Shown: piece after piece, positions 18,333-27,083 of the stretch
Position numbering within the stretch: the first letter of the stretch is position 1
Layout of the letters: each line of letters opens with the position of its first letter
Assembly (NCBI RefSeq): GCF_014269225.2
Contig: NZ_CP077097.1
Location: 3,793,001-3,857,000, forward strand
Source: Pseudomonas anuradhapurensis
GTDB lineage: Bacteria > Pseudomonadota > Gammaproteobacteria > Pseudomonadales > Pseudomonadaceae
DNA: 64,000 bases
Direction of reading: 5' to 3'
Position numbers and translations under genes: made by a program
The notes under the pieces: model-generated
What the model saw: the letters and a program-made list of their open reading frames with translations, nothing else
What the model was told of the DNA's origin: nothing
Database searches by the model: none

Positions 18333-19691
18333 ATGCGCGTTTTGAACCCCATCACCAGTGCGTTACTGTTGGCCCTGGCGAGTGCCAACGTACAGGCGAT
18401 GTCGATCACCGAGGCTGTCCAAAACGCCGTGGACTACCATCCGCAAATCAGCTCCAACCGCAACAGCAAGCTGTCGGCCGATGAAGATGTGAAATTTGCG
18501 CGTGGTGGCTACTACCCTTCCGTGGATCTGGTCGCTGGCTATGGCCGCCAGCGTTCGGACAACACCAGCACCCGTGCCCAGGGCAACCACAACAAGGAAA
18601 CCCTCAACTACACCCAGTCCGAGCTGCGCCTGCGGCAGATGATCTTCGACGGCTTCAACACTTCCAATGAAGTCGGCCGCACCGAAGCGGTCTCGACCTC
18701 TCGCGCCTACTACACCCAGGCCGTAGCGCAGGATGTTGCCCTGCGTGCAGTCGAGGTGTACCTGGAAGTGCTCAAGCGCCGTGAGCTGGTCACCCTGGCC
18801 AAGAACAACCTGCAAGCCCACCTGCGGGTCAACGACCAGATCGGCCTGCGCAACGAACGCGGTGTCGGCAGCACCGCCGACCTCGACCAGTCCCGCGCAC
18901 GTCGCGCCCTGGCGGAAAACAACCTGGACACCGCGGAAGTCGACCTGGCCGACGCCGAGGCCAACTTCTTCAGCGTGGTCGGGCGCATGCCGGACGAGCT
19001 GGAAGCCCCGCCGTCGATCAAGGTGGCAATGCCCGCCAACCTCGAGGAAGCACGCGAGGGCATGCGCCAGAACAACCCGTACATCAAGTCGGCTCAGGCA
19101 GATGTCAACGCTGCCGAGAAGCAGTACGAAGTGGCCAAGTCGACCTTCTACCCACGCTTCGACGCCATCCTGGCCACCGGTGCCAACAACAACACCGGCG
19201 GCGAAAAAGGCCACAACAACAACGACTGGCAGGCCGGCGTGGAGATGAACTACAACCTGTTCCGCGGCGGCAGCGACAAGGCTCGCCTGCAGTCCGACGC
19301 GCACAAGATCAACCAGGCCCTGGACATCCGCAACAACGCCCTGCGTGAGCTGACCGAGAACCTGAGCCTGGCGTGGAACGCCATGAACAACGCCAGCAAG
19401 CAGCTGCCGACCGCACGTGAATACGCCGAAACGACCAAGCGCGTGCGTGCCGCCTACCAGGACCAGTTCGGCCTGGGCCAGCGTACCCTGCTGGACGTAC
19501 TGGACAGTGAAAACGAGCTGTACAATGCCGACCGCCGCTACACCGAAGTGCGTTATACCGAGGAATTCTCGCGTTACCGCGTGCTGGCGACCATGGGCGA
19601 GCTGTTGAGCAAGCAACGCATTTCGCTGCCGCCGGAGGCGCTGGCTTCTACCGAAGTGACCACCGAGGCGCGTTTGCCCGAGATGCGTTGA
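18333..19691 (+). CDS. lapE: TolC-family outer membrane channel LapE (AggA)
   Basis: Outer-membrane efflux/type I secretion channel of 452 residues. Signal peptide 1-22 (cleaved after VQA), then two OEP repeats with long coiled-coil helices (about 30-215 and 235-430). The tail FGLGQRTLLDVLDSENELYNA is the conserved TolC-family element. It closely fits P. putida AggA/LapE, the channel used by LapB-LapC to export the giant adhesin LapA. The partner genes are not in this window; in P. putida lapE is likewise distant from lapA. Confidence 0.87.
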   Translation: MRVLNPITSALLLALASANVQAMSITEAVQNAVDYHPQISSNRNSKLSADEDVKFARGGYYPSVDLVAGYGRQRSDNTSTRAQGNHNKETLNYTQSELRLRQMIFDGFNTSNEVGRTEAVSTSRAYYTQAVAQDVALRAVEVYLEVLKRRELVTLAKNNLQAHLRVNDQIGLRNERGVGSTADLDQSRARRALAENNLDTAEVDLADAEANFFSVVGRMPDELEAPPSIKVAMPANLEEAREGMRQNNPYIKSAQADVNAAEKQYEVAKSTFYPRFDAILATGANNNTGGEKGHNNNDWQAGVEMNYNLFRGGSDKARLQSDAHKINQALDIRNNALRELTENLSLAWNAMNNASKQLPTAREYAETTKRVRAAYQDQFGLGQRTLLDVLDSENELYNADRRYTEVRYTEEFSRYRVLATMGELLSKQRISLPPEALASTEVTTEARLPEMR

Positions 19692-19707
19692 TCGGTTTGC
19701 GATTGCC

Positions 19708-19733
19708 GGGGCCGCTTTGCGGCCCCCAGTTTC
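19708..19733 (+). terminator. Terminator-like hairpin after lapE
   Basis: GGGGCCGC-TTT-GCGGCCCC, an 8-bp perfect stem with a 3-nt loop 16 bp after the lapE stop, shared with the convergent DTW gene end. The T run is poor. Confidence 0.55.
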
Positions 19734-20331
19734 ACTCGGTACCGTGGTTACGCTGGTATGTCTCGACACCCATGGCCTTGATCTGCCCCTCGATCAACGC
19801 CTCGAACGGCGCCAGCAGCGCGTCGAAGCAGGCCGGCTGTTCCAGCGCATTCAATGCCCCCACCACCGCCTCGATGGTCGACAACGCCCCCGCCTCCGGC
19901 GCCTTGCGCAACCGATAGCGCGACGGCGCAACAGCCCCCAGCGTCACCCTCGGCAACGCCTCCAGCAGCGGGTTCAGGTACAACAGCTTGCGCGCCTTGC
20001 GCCAGGTACCGTCAGGCACGATCAGCAGCAAGGGTTCGTCGTGCGCCTGGTCATAAGGCGCCGGCACCTGGGCCTGATCGCCCGGGAACAACAGCGCCGG
20101 CCGATAGCCGGGCGTGGCCAGCAGCGCGTGCAGGTCATCGAACACCTCGCCGACCCGTAACTCGGCATTGGTCAGGCCTAGGGCAGCCAGGCGGGCGGTG
20201 TTGAGCGCATGGTTGGTTTCACTGCGGTGCTGCAGCAGGACGACGCGGGTGCGGCTGTCGAGTGCCGGGATCAGTGGGCAGAGGCAATGGTCGAACGGGC
20301 GCTGGCAGCGCTCGCAGCGGGGTCTGGGCAT
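19732..20331 (-). CDS. DTW-domain tRNA-uridine aminocarboxypropyltransferase (TapT-like)
   Basis: A 199-residue DTW-domain (TDD) protein. The N-terminal cysteine cluster C6-x2-C9..C16-x-C18 (RCERCQRPFDHCLC) and the DxTW signature (DGTWRKARKLL) are present, as is SRYRLRKAPE. E. coli TapT (YfiP) and relatives form acp3U in tRNA from S-adenosylmethionine; the same activity is inferred here. ATG 20331 (MPRPRCERCQ) is the start; the longer frame upstream lacks similarity. Confidence 0.87.
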   Translation of the reverse strand: MPRPRCERCQRPFDHCLCPLIPALDSRTRVVLLQHRSETNHALNTARLAALGLTNAELRVGEVFDDLHALLATPGYRPALLFPGDQAQVPAPYDQAHDEPLLLIVPDGTWRKARKLLYLNPLLEALPRVTLGAVAPSRYRLRKAPEAGALSTIEAVVGALNALEQPACFDALLAPFEALIEGQIKAMGVETYQRNHGTE

Positions 20332-20395
20332 GGGGTTCTCCTTGGCCGGAGCAGTTTGCCACAAACCCGGGGCCGGCAAAGCGGCCCCGGCCAGC

Positions 20396-21961
20396 TCAGC
20401 GGTTGAAGCGCTCGGCCAGGCTGTGCAGGTACTCGGCCATGCGCTCCAGGTCCTGGCTGATTTCCGCGCCTTGCCTGGCCTGCCCGGCGCTCTCGTCGCA
20501 CAGGTGAGCAATCCTCACGATCTGCTGATTGATGTCCTCGGCGACATGGCTTTGTTGCTCCGACGCAGTCGCCATCTGCTGGCTCATGCCAGTGATCCGG
20601 CTGACCGCCTGGGCAATACCGCTCAACGCTGCCTGCACCGCCTCGACACTGTGCACGCTGTCGCGGGAAATCTGTTCGCCACGGCTGGCAGTGCTCACCG
20701 CCCGCTCGGCCCCGGCACGCAACGAGGCGATGATCTGGTGGATCTCCTCGGTCGACGCGCGGGTACGCTGGGCCAGCGAACGCACTTCATCCGCCACCAC
20801 GGCAAAGCCACGCCCCTGCTCGCCGGCGCGGGCCGCCTCGATGGCCGCATTGAGCGCCAGCAGGTTGGTCTGCTCGGCGATCGAGGTAATCACATCGACC
20901 ACGCTGCCGATCGACTGGGTCTGTTCGGCCAGAGCATTGACCGCCTGGCCGATGTCGTTCACCGCATCGCTCATGCTGCCCATGGCCTTCAAGCTCTGCA
21001 GCGCCAGCTCGCTGCCCTGCTGCGCCAGCTGGTCTGCATCGCCGGCGGCATGGGCCGTGCTCTGCACGTTGTGGGTGACTTGCTGGATGGTCGCCGCCAT
21101 CTGCGCGATGGCGGTGGCGGACTGGTCGGTCTCGTTGCGCTGACGGTCGAGCATCTGCGCCTGGGCATCGGACAGGCCAGCCGACTGCGCGGCTCGCGAC
21201 TTCACCCCGACGCCGGCGTCGACCAGGCGGGTCAGGGCGGTTTGCAGGCGCGCTTCCTCGCTGATGATGGCCAGGTCGAGCTGGCCCTGCAGGCCTGGAT
21301 TGTCGCTGTAGGTCAGCGCCACCAGCGGGCTGGTGAAGGCCTTGGGGTGTTCGGCCAAAGTACGGCGAATGGCCTGGTTCTGGCGCAGCTCGACCAGGTA
21401 CCAGGCCAGCAGCAGGCTGGCCATCAGCACGCCCAGCGCGGCATAAGGCGGCAGCCACAGGTAGCCTGCCGCCGACAGCAGGCCAGCACCGATCAACGGC
21501 CAGCCGTGGCCCAGCCCATGCCCCAGCCGGGCCGCCCACGGCACCGGCGCACGGCCGGCCCGCAAGCGTGCATACAACGCTTCGGCGCGGCGGATCTGCT
21601 CGCGCGTGGGCACCGAGCGCACCGACTCGTAGCCACTGATGCGGCCCTGCTCGTAGATCGCCGTGACATACGCGCTGACCCAGTAGAAATCGCCGTTCTT
21701 CGCCCGGTTCTTGACCACGCCCATCCACGGCTTGCCCTGCTTGATGGTGTCCCACATATGGCCGAACACTGCCGGCGGCATGTCTGGGTGACGCACCAGG
21801 TTATGCGGTTGGCCGACCAGCTCGTCATAGGTGAAACCGCTGATCGCCACGAAGGCGTCGTTGCAATAGGTGATGCGGCTGTTGAGGTCGGTGGTGGAAA
21901 TCAGGCGTTGATCGCTGGAGAAAGTTCTTTCGAGCTCAGTGACGGGCAAATTCATGCGCAT
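20396..21961 (-). CDS. PAS-containing methyl-accepting aerotaxis receptor (Aer-type)
   Basis: Chemoreceptor of 521 residues. The N-terminal PAS domain (about 10-125) has the Aer signature [11 protein letters not shown] and [11 protein letters not shown], suggesting FAD binding. Two closely spaced hydrophobic segments (about 152-198) anchor it with no periplasmic domain. The signalling domain has the conserved hairpin tip [21 protein letters not shown] (about 350-372). It resembles the P. putida Aer paralogues, probably Aer-3 by gene order recalled from memory. It senses redox or energy state and signals to CheA. Confidence 0.88.
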   Translation of the reverse strand: MRMNLPVTELERTFSSDQRLISTTDLNSRITYCNDAFVAISGFTYDELVGQPHNLVRHPDMPPAVFGHMWDTIKQGKPWMGVVKNRAKNGDFYWVSAYVTAIYEQGRISGYESVRSVPTREQIRRAEALYARLRAGRAPVPWAARLGHGLGHGWPLIGAGLLSAAGYLWLPPYAALGVLMASLLLAWYLVELRQNQAIRRTLAEHPKAFTSPLVALTYSDNPGLQGQLDLAIISEEARLQTALTRLVDAGVGVKSRAAQSAGLSDAQAQMLDRQRNETDQSATAIAQMAATIQQVTHNVQSTAHAAGDADQLAQQGSELALQSLKAMGSMSDAVNDIGQAVNALAEQTQSIGSVVDVITSIAEQTNLLALNAAIEAARAGEQGRGFAVVADEVRSLAQRTRASTEEIHQIIASLRAGAERAVSTASRGEQISRDSVHSVEAVQAALSGIAQAVSRITGMSQQMATASEQQSHVAEDINQQIVRIAHLCDESAGQARQGAEISQDLERMAEYLHSLAERFNR

Positions 21962-22099
21962 CTTGGGCGATCCTTGCAGGATAATTTAGTGGGAAAATCA
22001 TCAGCGCAAGTTGATATGTAGCAGAGCGCTATCAGTTTAGCGGCCTGCATCTGCAGGAAATTAGGGCATCCCGACGGAATGTTATGAACGCCGTGTTTA

Positions 22100-22993
22100 T
22101 CAGCCCACGTTGAGCTGGCTTTTCAACAGGTCGCGGAAGGTCTGGATCAACGGCTCGCGGCTGCGCCCGCGGCGGATGATCAACGAAAACGGCGCCTGGT
22201 AGCCGAAGGTGGCAGGCGACAGCACGCGCAGGTCACCCTTGTCGACCCAAGCCTGGGCATAGTGCTCGGGCAGGTAGCCGATGTAGGCCCCGGAAAGAAT
22301 CAGGATCAGCTGCGCTTCCATGCTCTCCACCGTCGCCGCGCTGTGCTTGAAGCCATGCCGGGCCAGCTCGGCCTGGCTCCAGTAGCCGCGCCCGACCATG
22401 CGTTGCTGGGTCACCACCTGCTCGGGGATTCGCCGCTCGCCATACAGCGGGTGGCGGCTGCTGCAGTACAACCAGTGCTGTTCGCGGTACAGCGGTTGAT
22501 ACAGCAGCCCGCTCATGCGCGAGGAAAACGCCCCGATGGCCAGGTCCAGGCGGTTGTCCTGCACGCCCAGCTGCAGTTCGTAAGGGCTGGACACCGACAG
22601 GTGCAGGTGCACCGCCGGGTGTTCCTGGCTGTAGGCACCGATAGCTTCGGCCAGTGGCAAGGCGCGGTCGCCGACGGTGGAGTCGATCACGCCAAGGTTG
22701 AGCGTGCCGCGCAATTCGCCCTTGAGGGCAGCGGCGTACTGTTCGAAACCGTCCAGCTCGGCCAGCAGGCGCAGGGTTTCCTGGTGGAACAGCTCGCCCT
22801 TGCTGGTGAGGCTGAAGCCGCCACGGCCCCGGTGGCACAGGACGATGCCCAAGGCGCCTTCCAGCTGGCTCATGTAGGTACTGATGGCCGAGGTCGACAG
22901 GTTCAGCTCGCGCTGGGCGTTGGCGAAACCCTGGTGGCGCACCACGCTGACGAAGATGCGCAGCAGTTTCAGGTCGGGCAAGGTCGAGGCCAT
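22100..22993 (-). CDS. gbuR: LysR-type regulator, probable GbuR
   Basis: LTTR of 297 residues: N-terminal HTH (about 18-60: VVRHQGFANAQRELNLSTSAISTYMSQLEGALG) and a substrate-binding domain (about 90-295). It is divergent from gbuA, as GbuR is in P. aeruginosa, where it activates gbuA in response to guanidinobutyrate. A perfect 9+9 palindrome lies in the shared intergenic region. The name is assigned from this arrangement. Confidence 0.8.
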   Translation of the reverse strand: MASTLPDLKLLRIFVSVVRHQGFANAQRELNLSTSAISTYMSQLEGALGIVLCHRGRGGFSLTSKGELFHQETLRLLAELDGFEQYAAALKGELRGTLNLGVIDSTVGDRALPLAEAIGAYSQEHPAVHLHLSVSSPYELQLGVQDNRLDLAIGAFSSRMSGLLYQPLYREQHWLYCSSRHPLYGERRIPEQVVTQQRMVGRGYWSQAELARHGFKHSAATVESMEAQLILILSGAYIGYLPEHYAQAWVDKGDLRVLSPATFGYQAPFSLIIRRGRSREPLIQTFRDLLKSQLNVG

Positions 22994-23047
22994 GGGGCAG
23001 CAGTTCCACAACAGTGTTTTCGCGCAGTCTAACCGCTGCGCCCGCGT

Positions 23048-23071
23048 TTAGTTCAGAAATTCCTGAACTAA
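23048..23071. promoter_or_regulatory. Palindromic operator between gbuR and gbuA
   Basis: TTAGTTCAG-N6-CTGAACTAA: perfect 9-bp arms with a 6-base spacer, 55 bp from the gbuR start and 140 bp from the gbuA start. It contains T-N11-A positions as expected of a LysR-type regulator box. Confidence 0.7.
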
Positions 23072-23210
23072 GTATTTGCCGGCAGCGATTTGTCCCCGAC
23101 AGTACCTTCAGCAGACTTGGCCGAAATGTCCCTGCCCGCCGTCAAGCAACAGGCGTGCGGCGGCACAGGTTCGAACAAACAGAACAATCGACCGACTGAT
23201 GAGGCCCACC

Positions 23211-24161
23211 GTGGACAAGATTCTCCACCAACCACTGGGCGGCAACGAAATGCCGCGTTTCGGCGGCATCGCCACCATGCTTCGCCTTCCCCACCTGCAG
23301 AGTGCCCAAGGCCTGGACGCCGCTTTCATCGGCGTCCCCTTGGACATCGGTACTTCGCTGCGCTCCGGCACCCGCTTCGGCCCACGGCAGATCCGCGCCG
23401 AATCGGTGATGATCCGCCCGTACAACATGGCTACCGGGGCTGCCCCGTTCGACTCGCTGTCGGTGGCCGACATCGGTGACGTGGCGATCAACACCTTCAA
23501 CCTGCTGGACGCCGTGCGCATCATCGAAGAAGCGTATGACGAGATCCTCGAACACGACATCATCCCGCTGACCCTGGGCGGCGACCACACCATCACCCTG
23601 CCGATCCTGCGTGCGCTGCACAAGAAGCACGGCAAGATCGGCCTGGTGCACATCGACGCCCACGCCGACGTCAACGACCACATGTTCGGCGAAAAGATCG
23701 CCCACGGCACCACCTTCCGCCGGGCCGTGGAAGAAGGCCTGCTCGATTGCGAGCGTGTGGTGCAGATCGGCCTGCGCGCCCAGGGCTACACCGCCGATGA
23801 TTTCAACTGGAGCCGTCGCCAGGGCTTTCGCGTGGTCCAGGCCGAAGAGTGCTGGCACAAGTCGCTGGTACCGCTGATGGCCGAAGTGCGGGAAAAGGTC
23901 GGCGGTGGCCCGGTGTACCTGTCGTTCGACATCGACGGCATCGACCCGGCCTGGGCGCCTGGCACCGGCACCCCGGAAATCGGCGGCTTGACCACCATCC
24001 AGGCGATGGAGATCATTCGCGGCTGCCACGGCCTGGACCTGATCGGTTGTGACCTGGTCGAAGTCTCCCCGCCTTACGACACCACCGGCAACACCTCGCT
24101 GCTCGGTGCCAACCTGCTGTTCGAGATGCTCTGCGTGCTACCGGGCGTTGTCCGCCGGTAA
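23211..24161 (+). CDS. gbuA: Guanidinobutyrase / agmatinase-family ureohydrolase
   Basis: Mn-dependent ureohydrolase of 316 residues. Metal ligands lie in GGDHT (H126), DAHADVND and SFDIDGIDPAWAPGTGTPE. The protein is nearly collinear with what I recall of P. aeruginosa GbuA, which splits 4-guanidinobutyrate to GABA and urea, and the neighbours (LysR regulator, symporter) are those of the gbu locus; agmatinase (SpeB) is the alternative. GTG 23211 is chosen because GAGG lies six bases upstream and VDKxLHQPLGG matches the family N-terminus; ATG 23199 lacks a ribosome-binding site. Confidence 0.87.
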   Translation: MDKILHQPLGGNEMPRFGGIATMLRLPHLQSAQGLDAAFIGVPLDIGTSLRSGTRFGPRQIRAESVMIRPYNMATGAAPFDSLSVADIGDVAINTFNLLDAVRIIEEAYDEILEHDIIPLTLGGDHTITLPILRALHKKHGKIGLVHIDAHADVNDHMFGEKIAHGTTFRRAVEEGLLDCERVVQIGLRAQGYTADDFNWSRRQGFRVVQAEECWHKSLVPLMAEVREKVGGGPVYLSFDIDGIDPAWAPGTGTPEIGGLTTIQAMEIIRGCHGLDLIGCDLVEVSPPYDTTGNTSLLGANLLFEMLCVLPGVVRR

Positions 24162-24171
24162 ACGACGGCCC

Positions 24172-24204
24172 TTGGTAGGAGCGGCCTTGTGTCGCGCCTA
24201 CCAA
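24172..24204. repeat. Solitary type B REP-like unit
   Basis: One GTAGGAGCGGCCTTGTGTCGCG unit bounded by TTGGTAGG and CCTACCAA inverted ends, 10 bp after the gbuA stop. It has no partner in the opposite direction. Confidence 0.7.
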
Positions 24205-24285
24205 AAGCGCCCGCAGTAGTTGCTACACCCCCGGCAGGAGCCATGAGGGAGGGCCACTGAGGCCCGCCAACACACGACAGGACCG

Positions 24286-24308
24286 CCGGGCGCCGTGAAC
24301 CCGCCCGG
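24286..24308 (+). other. GC-rich hairpin in the symporter leader
   Basis: CCGGGCG-N9-CGCCCGG forms a perfect 7-bp stem, extendable by ACC/GGT pairs, about 42 bp before the symporter ATG. No T run follows, so it is not a simple terminator. A smaller GGGCC..GGCCC hairpin lies at 24251-24265. Confidence 0.45.
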
Positions 24309-24350
24309 GTGGTCGATCTCGCCATAATAAAGATAATCGGGAGACCCCCA

Positions 24351-25730
24351 ATGGCCTTGGACATCATTGTTGTAATGATCTACACCGCCGGCATGCTCGG
24401 GCTTGGCTGGTATGGCATGCGCCGCGCGAAAACCCACGAAGACTACTTGGTTGCCGGGCGCAACCTCGGCCCGGTGCTGTACATGGGTACCATGGCCACC
24501 ACCGTGCTCGGTGGCGCCTCCACCGTTGGCACCGTACGCCTGGGCTATGTGCACGGCATTTCCGGCTTCTGGCTGTGTGCCGCCCTGGGCCTGGGTATCA
24601 TCGCGCTGAACCTGTTCCTGGCCAAACCCCTGCTGCGCCTGCGCATCTTCACCGTGACCCAGGTGCTGGAACAGCGCTACAACCCCACTGCACGCCAGGC
24701 CAGCGCGGTGATCATGCTGGCTTATGCGCTGATGATCGGCGTGACCTCGACCTTGGCCATGGCCACCGTGTTGCAAGTGCTGCTGGACCTGCCGTTCTGG
24801 GCCTCGCTGCTGCTCGGCGGCGGTGTGGTGGTGCTGTATTCCACCATCGGCGGCATGTGGTCGCTGACCCTGACCGACATCGTGCAGTTCGTGATCAAGA
24901 CCGTCGGCCTGATGTTCATCCTGCTGCCGGTGTGCCTGTACAAGGCCGGTGGCTGGGACACCCTGGTGGCCAAGCTGCCGGCGGCCAGCTTCCAGCTGAC
25001 CACCATTGGCTGGGACACCATCATCACCTACTTCCTGATCTACTTCTTCGGCATCCTCATCGGCCAGGACATCTGGCAGCGGGTATTCACTGCCCGTGAC
25101 GAGAAGGTCTGCCAGCGTGCCGGCACCACCGCGGGTGTGTACTGCGTGCTGTACGGCCTGGCCTGCGCCACCATCGGCATGGCCGCGCATGTGCTGATGC
25201 CTGACCTGGCCAACCCGAACAACGCCTTTGCCGAAATGATCAAGACCACCCTGCCCGATGGCATCCGTGGCTTGCTGATGGCGGCAGCGCTGGCGGCGAT
25301 GATGTCCACCGCGAGTGCCGGCCTGCTGGCCGCGTCGACCACCCTGACCGAAGACTTGCTGCCCAAGCTGCGTGGCGGCAAACAATCGAGCCTGGCCGTC
25401 AGCCGCCTGTTCACCCTGCTCACCGGCCTGGTGGTGCTGGGCATCGCGCTGGTGGTGAACGACGTGATCAGCGCCCTGACCCTGGCCTACAACCTGCTGG
25501 TCGGCGGCATGCTGATCCCGCTGATCGGGGCGATCTTCTGGAAGCGCGCGACCACCGCCGGGGCCATCGCCAGCATGTCGCTGGGCTTTGCCACCGCGTT
25601 GCTGTTCATGTTCCTGGACGGCCTGGAGGCCAACACCCCGATCTACTACAGCCTGGTGGTTGGCCTGGTGAGCTTCGTGCTGGTGAGCCTGCTGTCGCGC
25701 AAAGCAGTGACGGCGGTGAAGCTGGCCTGA
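24351..25730 (+). CDS. Sodium:solute symporter (SSS family), probable guanidinobutyrate uptake
   Basis: Membrane transporter of 459 residues with about 12-13 hydrophobic segments. YLVAGRNLG near residue 35 and the GGxSTVGTVRLGYVHGISGFW region are typical of SSS proteins. Gene order (gbuR, gbuA, transporter) suggests it imports 4-guanidinobutyrate or a related guanidino compound; this is inference. ATG 24351 has GGGAGA upstream. A structured leader separates it from gbuA, and a strong terminator follows. Confidence 0.85.
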   Translation: MALDIIVVMIYTAGMLGLGWYGMRRAKTHEDYLVAGRNLGPVLYMGTMATTVLGGASTVGTVRLGYVHGISGFWLCAALGLGIIALNLFLAKPLLRLRIFTVTQVLEQRYNPTARQASAVIMLAYALMIGVTSTLAMATVLQVLLDLPFWASLLLGGGVVVLYSTIGGMWSLTLTDIVQFVIKTVGLMFILLPVCLYKAGGWDTLVAKLPAASFQLTTIGWDTIITYFLIYFFGILIGQDIWQRVFTARDEKVCQRAGTTAGVYCVLYGLACATIGMAAHVLMPDLANPNNAFAEMIKTTLPDGIRGLLMAAALAAMMSTASAGLLAASTTLTEDLLPKLRGGKQSSLAVSRLFTLLTGLVVLGIALVVNDVISALTLAYNLLVGGMLIPLIGAIFWKRATTAGAIASMSLGFATALLFMFLDGLEANTPIYYSLVVGLVSFVLVSLLSRKAVTAVKLA

Positions 25731-25789
25731 TCGACCGCCTGTACCGGCCCTGGCGTCGGGACAGGCGTTATCCATGGAGCAGATACAAG

Positions 25790-25823
25790 AAGGCCGCTGC
25801 ACCCACCCAGGTGCAGCGGCCTT
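25790..25823. terminator. Bidirectional rho-independent terminator
   Basis: AAGGCCGCTGCACC and its exact complement GGTGCAGCGGCCTT (14-bp perfect stem, 6-nt loop) followed by T-rich sequence on both strands. It serves the symporter gene on + and the small Anr-controlled gene on -. Confidence 0.85.
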
Positions 25824-25831
25824 TGTCTGTA

Positions 25832-25960
25832 TCAGCGACGACGCGGTTGGCGCTTGCGCTGCTCTTCATCAGTCGGGATCGGTACCGGCTGCAGGGGTGG
25901 CGGGATCAGCCCCAAGGCGACAGCCAGGTCGTGGAGCCAGTTGGACAGTGGTTTATTCAT
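25832..25960 (-). CDS. Small protein, PA1414-like, within a probable Anr-induced short transcript
   Basis: A 42-codon frame, MNKPLSNWLHDLAVALGLIP followed by a proline-rich stretch and a basic tail ending RKRQPRRR. The amphipathic WLHDLAVALGLI helix plus PPPLQP resembles the PA1414 family of Pseudomonas as I recall it; in P. aeruginosa that locus gives the oxygen-responsive RNA SicX. AGGGGG precedes the ATG by four bases. A perfect Anr/FNR box and a TATGAT hexamer lie upstream, and a 14-bp-stem terminator begins 9 bp after the stop, giving a transcript of about 220 nt. Confidence 0.75.
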   Translation of the reverse strand: MNKPLSNWLHDLAVALGLIPPPLQPVPIPTDEEQRKRQPRRR

Positions 25961-26017
25961 AATGCCCCCTTGACGGGTCAGCCTCACGGCAATTCAATCC
26001 TGCGATGTTTCATACAG

Positions 26018-26023
26018 ATCATA
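26018..26023 (-). promoter_or_regulatory. Candidate -10 element of the small gene
   Basis: TATGAT on the minus strand, about 61 bp (centre to centre) from the Anr box. The implied start near 26011 places the box close to -70, a spacing used by class I FNR-type sites. TATACA nearer the box is an alternative. Confidence 0.4.
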
Positions 26024-26074
26024 GCCCCATGTTCTGTATAACGCATGCCTCTGTGCCTACAGATACGGGCCATT

Positions 26075-26088
26075 TTGATACGGATCAA
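26075..26088 (-). promoter_or_regulatory. Anr/FNR box
   Basis: TTGAT-N4-ATCAA, a perfect match to the Anr/FNR consensus. It overlaps the stop codon of the LysR gene and precedes the small gene on the same strand, so oxygen limitation probably induces that gene. Confidence 0.75.
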
Positions 26089-26990
26089 GCCGTAACGGGG
26101 CATTCCGACGACTGGTTAATCGTTTCGCTTTGTTGCAAGTCGATCCACGCCTGCAAATTCGCCCCGCGCATGCCCTGGCGCCACATCAACCAGGTGACCG
26201 CCTGATCGAACGGCGCCTGCAAGCGGTGCACTCGCACCCGGTCACGCCCGGGCAGGCTATCAAGCATCGACTGGGCCATCAGCGCCACCCCCGCACCGGC
26301 GATCACGCAGGACAGCATGCTTTGGTACGACTCGATCTCCATCACCCGGCCCATCGGCGTATGGGCATGGGCATACCAGGCCTCCAGGCGCATACGGTAC
26401 GAACAGCCCTGGCGGAAGGTGAACACCGCCTTGCTCGCCACGTCCCGGGCCGTGTGCACCGGCGGGTGCTCGGGGCTGGTGATCAGCACCAGTTGCTCGT
26501 CGCACAGCGGCACGCCATCCAGCCCGGCCAGGCTTGGAGGGCCATCTACCAGCGCGGCGTCCAGGCTGTGGTTGAGCAGGCCCTCCAGCAGCTCGCCACT
26601 GGGCGCCGCACGCACCTGCAGGTTCACCGCTGGATAGGCCTGGTGATAACGCGCCAAGAGCCCCGGCAGATGCGTCGCCGCCGTGCTGTACATGGTCCCC
26701 AGCACAAAATCCCCGGCTGGCTGGCCGCCGCGCACGGCAGCCTGGGCCTCGTCGCGCAAGGCGGCCAGACGCTGGGCGTAGTCCAGCAGCACCTTGCCCG
26801 CTGGCGACAGCTGCAGGCGCTGGCGTTCACGCAGGAACAGCTCGACACCCAGGTGTTCTTCAAGCTGGCGCAAGCGCGTCGACAGGTTCGACGGCACGCG
26901 GTGCAGGCGCTCTGCGGCGCGGGTGAGCGAGCCCTCCTCGGCCACGGCCTGGAAGATACGCAGCTGGTTGAATTCCACGGCATTCTCCAA
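26085..26990 (-). CDS. LysR family transcriptional regulator
   Basis: LTTR of 301 residues: HTH about 20-62 (EEGSLTRAAERLHRVPSNLSTRLRQLEEHLG) and a co-inducer domain 90-290. The RVPSNLSTRLRQLE recognition helix belongs to the LysR subgroup often paired with an MFS or amino-acid transporter. It is divergent from the MFS gene at 27084 and presumably regulates it through the TTCAAT-N3-ATTGAA palindrome between them. Confidence 0.88.
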   Translation of the reverse strand: MENAVEFNQLRIFQAVAEEGSLTRAAERLHRVPSNLSTRLRQLEEHLGVELFLRERQRLQLSPAGKVLLDYAQRLAALRDEAQAAVRGGQPAGDFVLGTMYSTAATHLPGLLARYHQAYPAVNLQVRAAPSGELLEGLLNHSLDAALVDGPPSLAGLDGVPLCDEQLVLITSPEHPPVHTARDVASKAVFTFRQGCSYRMRLEAWYAHAHTPMGRVMEIESYQSMLSCVIAGAGVALMAQSMLDSLPGRDRVRVHRLQAPFDQAVTWLMWRQGMRGANLQAWIDLQQSETINQSSECPVTA

Positions 26991-27014
26991 AACAGAACAA
27001 CTTTATCATCATTA

Positions 27015-27029
27015 TTCAATTTTATTGAA
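27015..27029. promoter_or_regulatory. LysR-type box between divergent regulator and MFS gene
   Basis: TTCAAT-TTT-ATTGAA, perfect 6-bp arms containing T-N11-A, in the 93-bp AT-rich divergent promoter region. Confidence 0.5.
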
Positions 27030-27083
27030 AATTAAACCGCCCTAACCTGCCGGTCATCGCTTCCACCGTGCAGGAGACCTGTG

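Noticed and set aside
24205..24350. Guanidine riboswitch upstream of the symporter
   Set aside because: Neither the conserved core of guanidine-I, the twin ACGR loops of guanidine-II nor the guanidine-III pseudoknot could be recognised; kept only as an unassigned structure.
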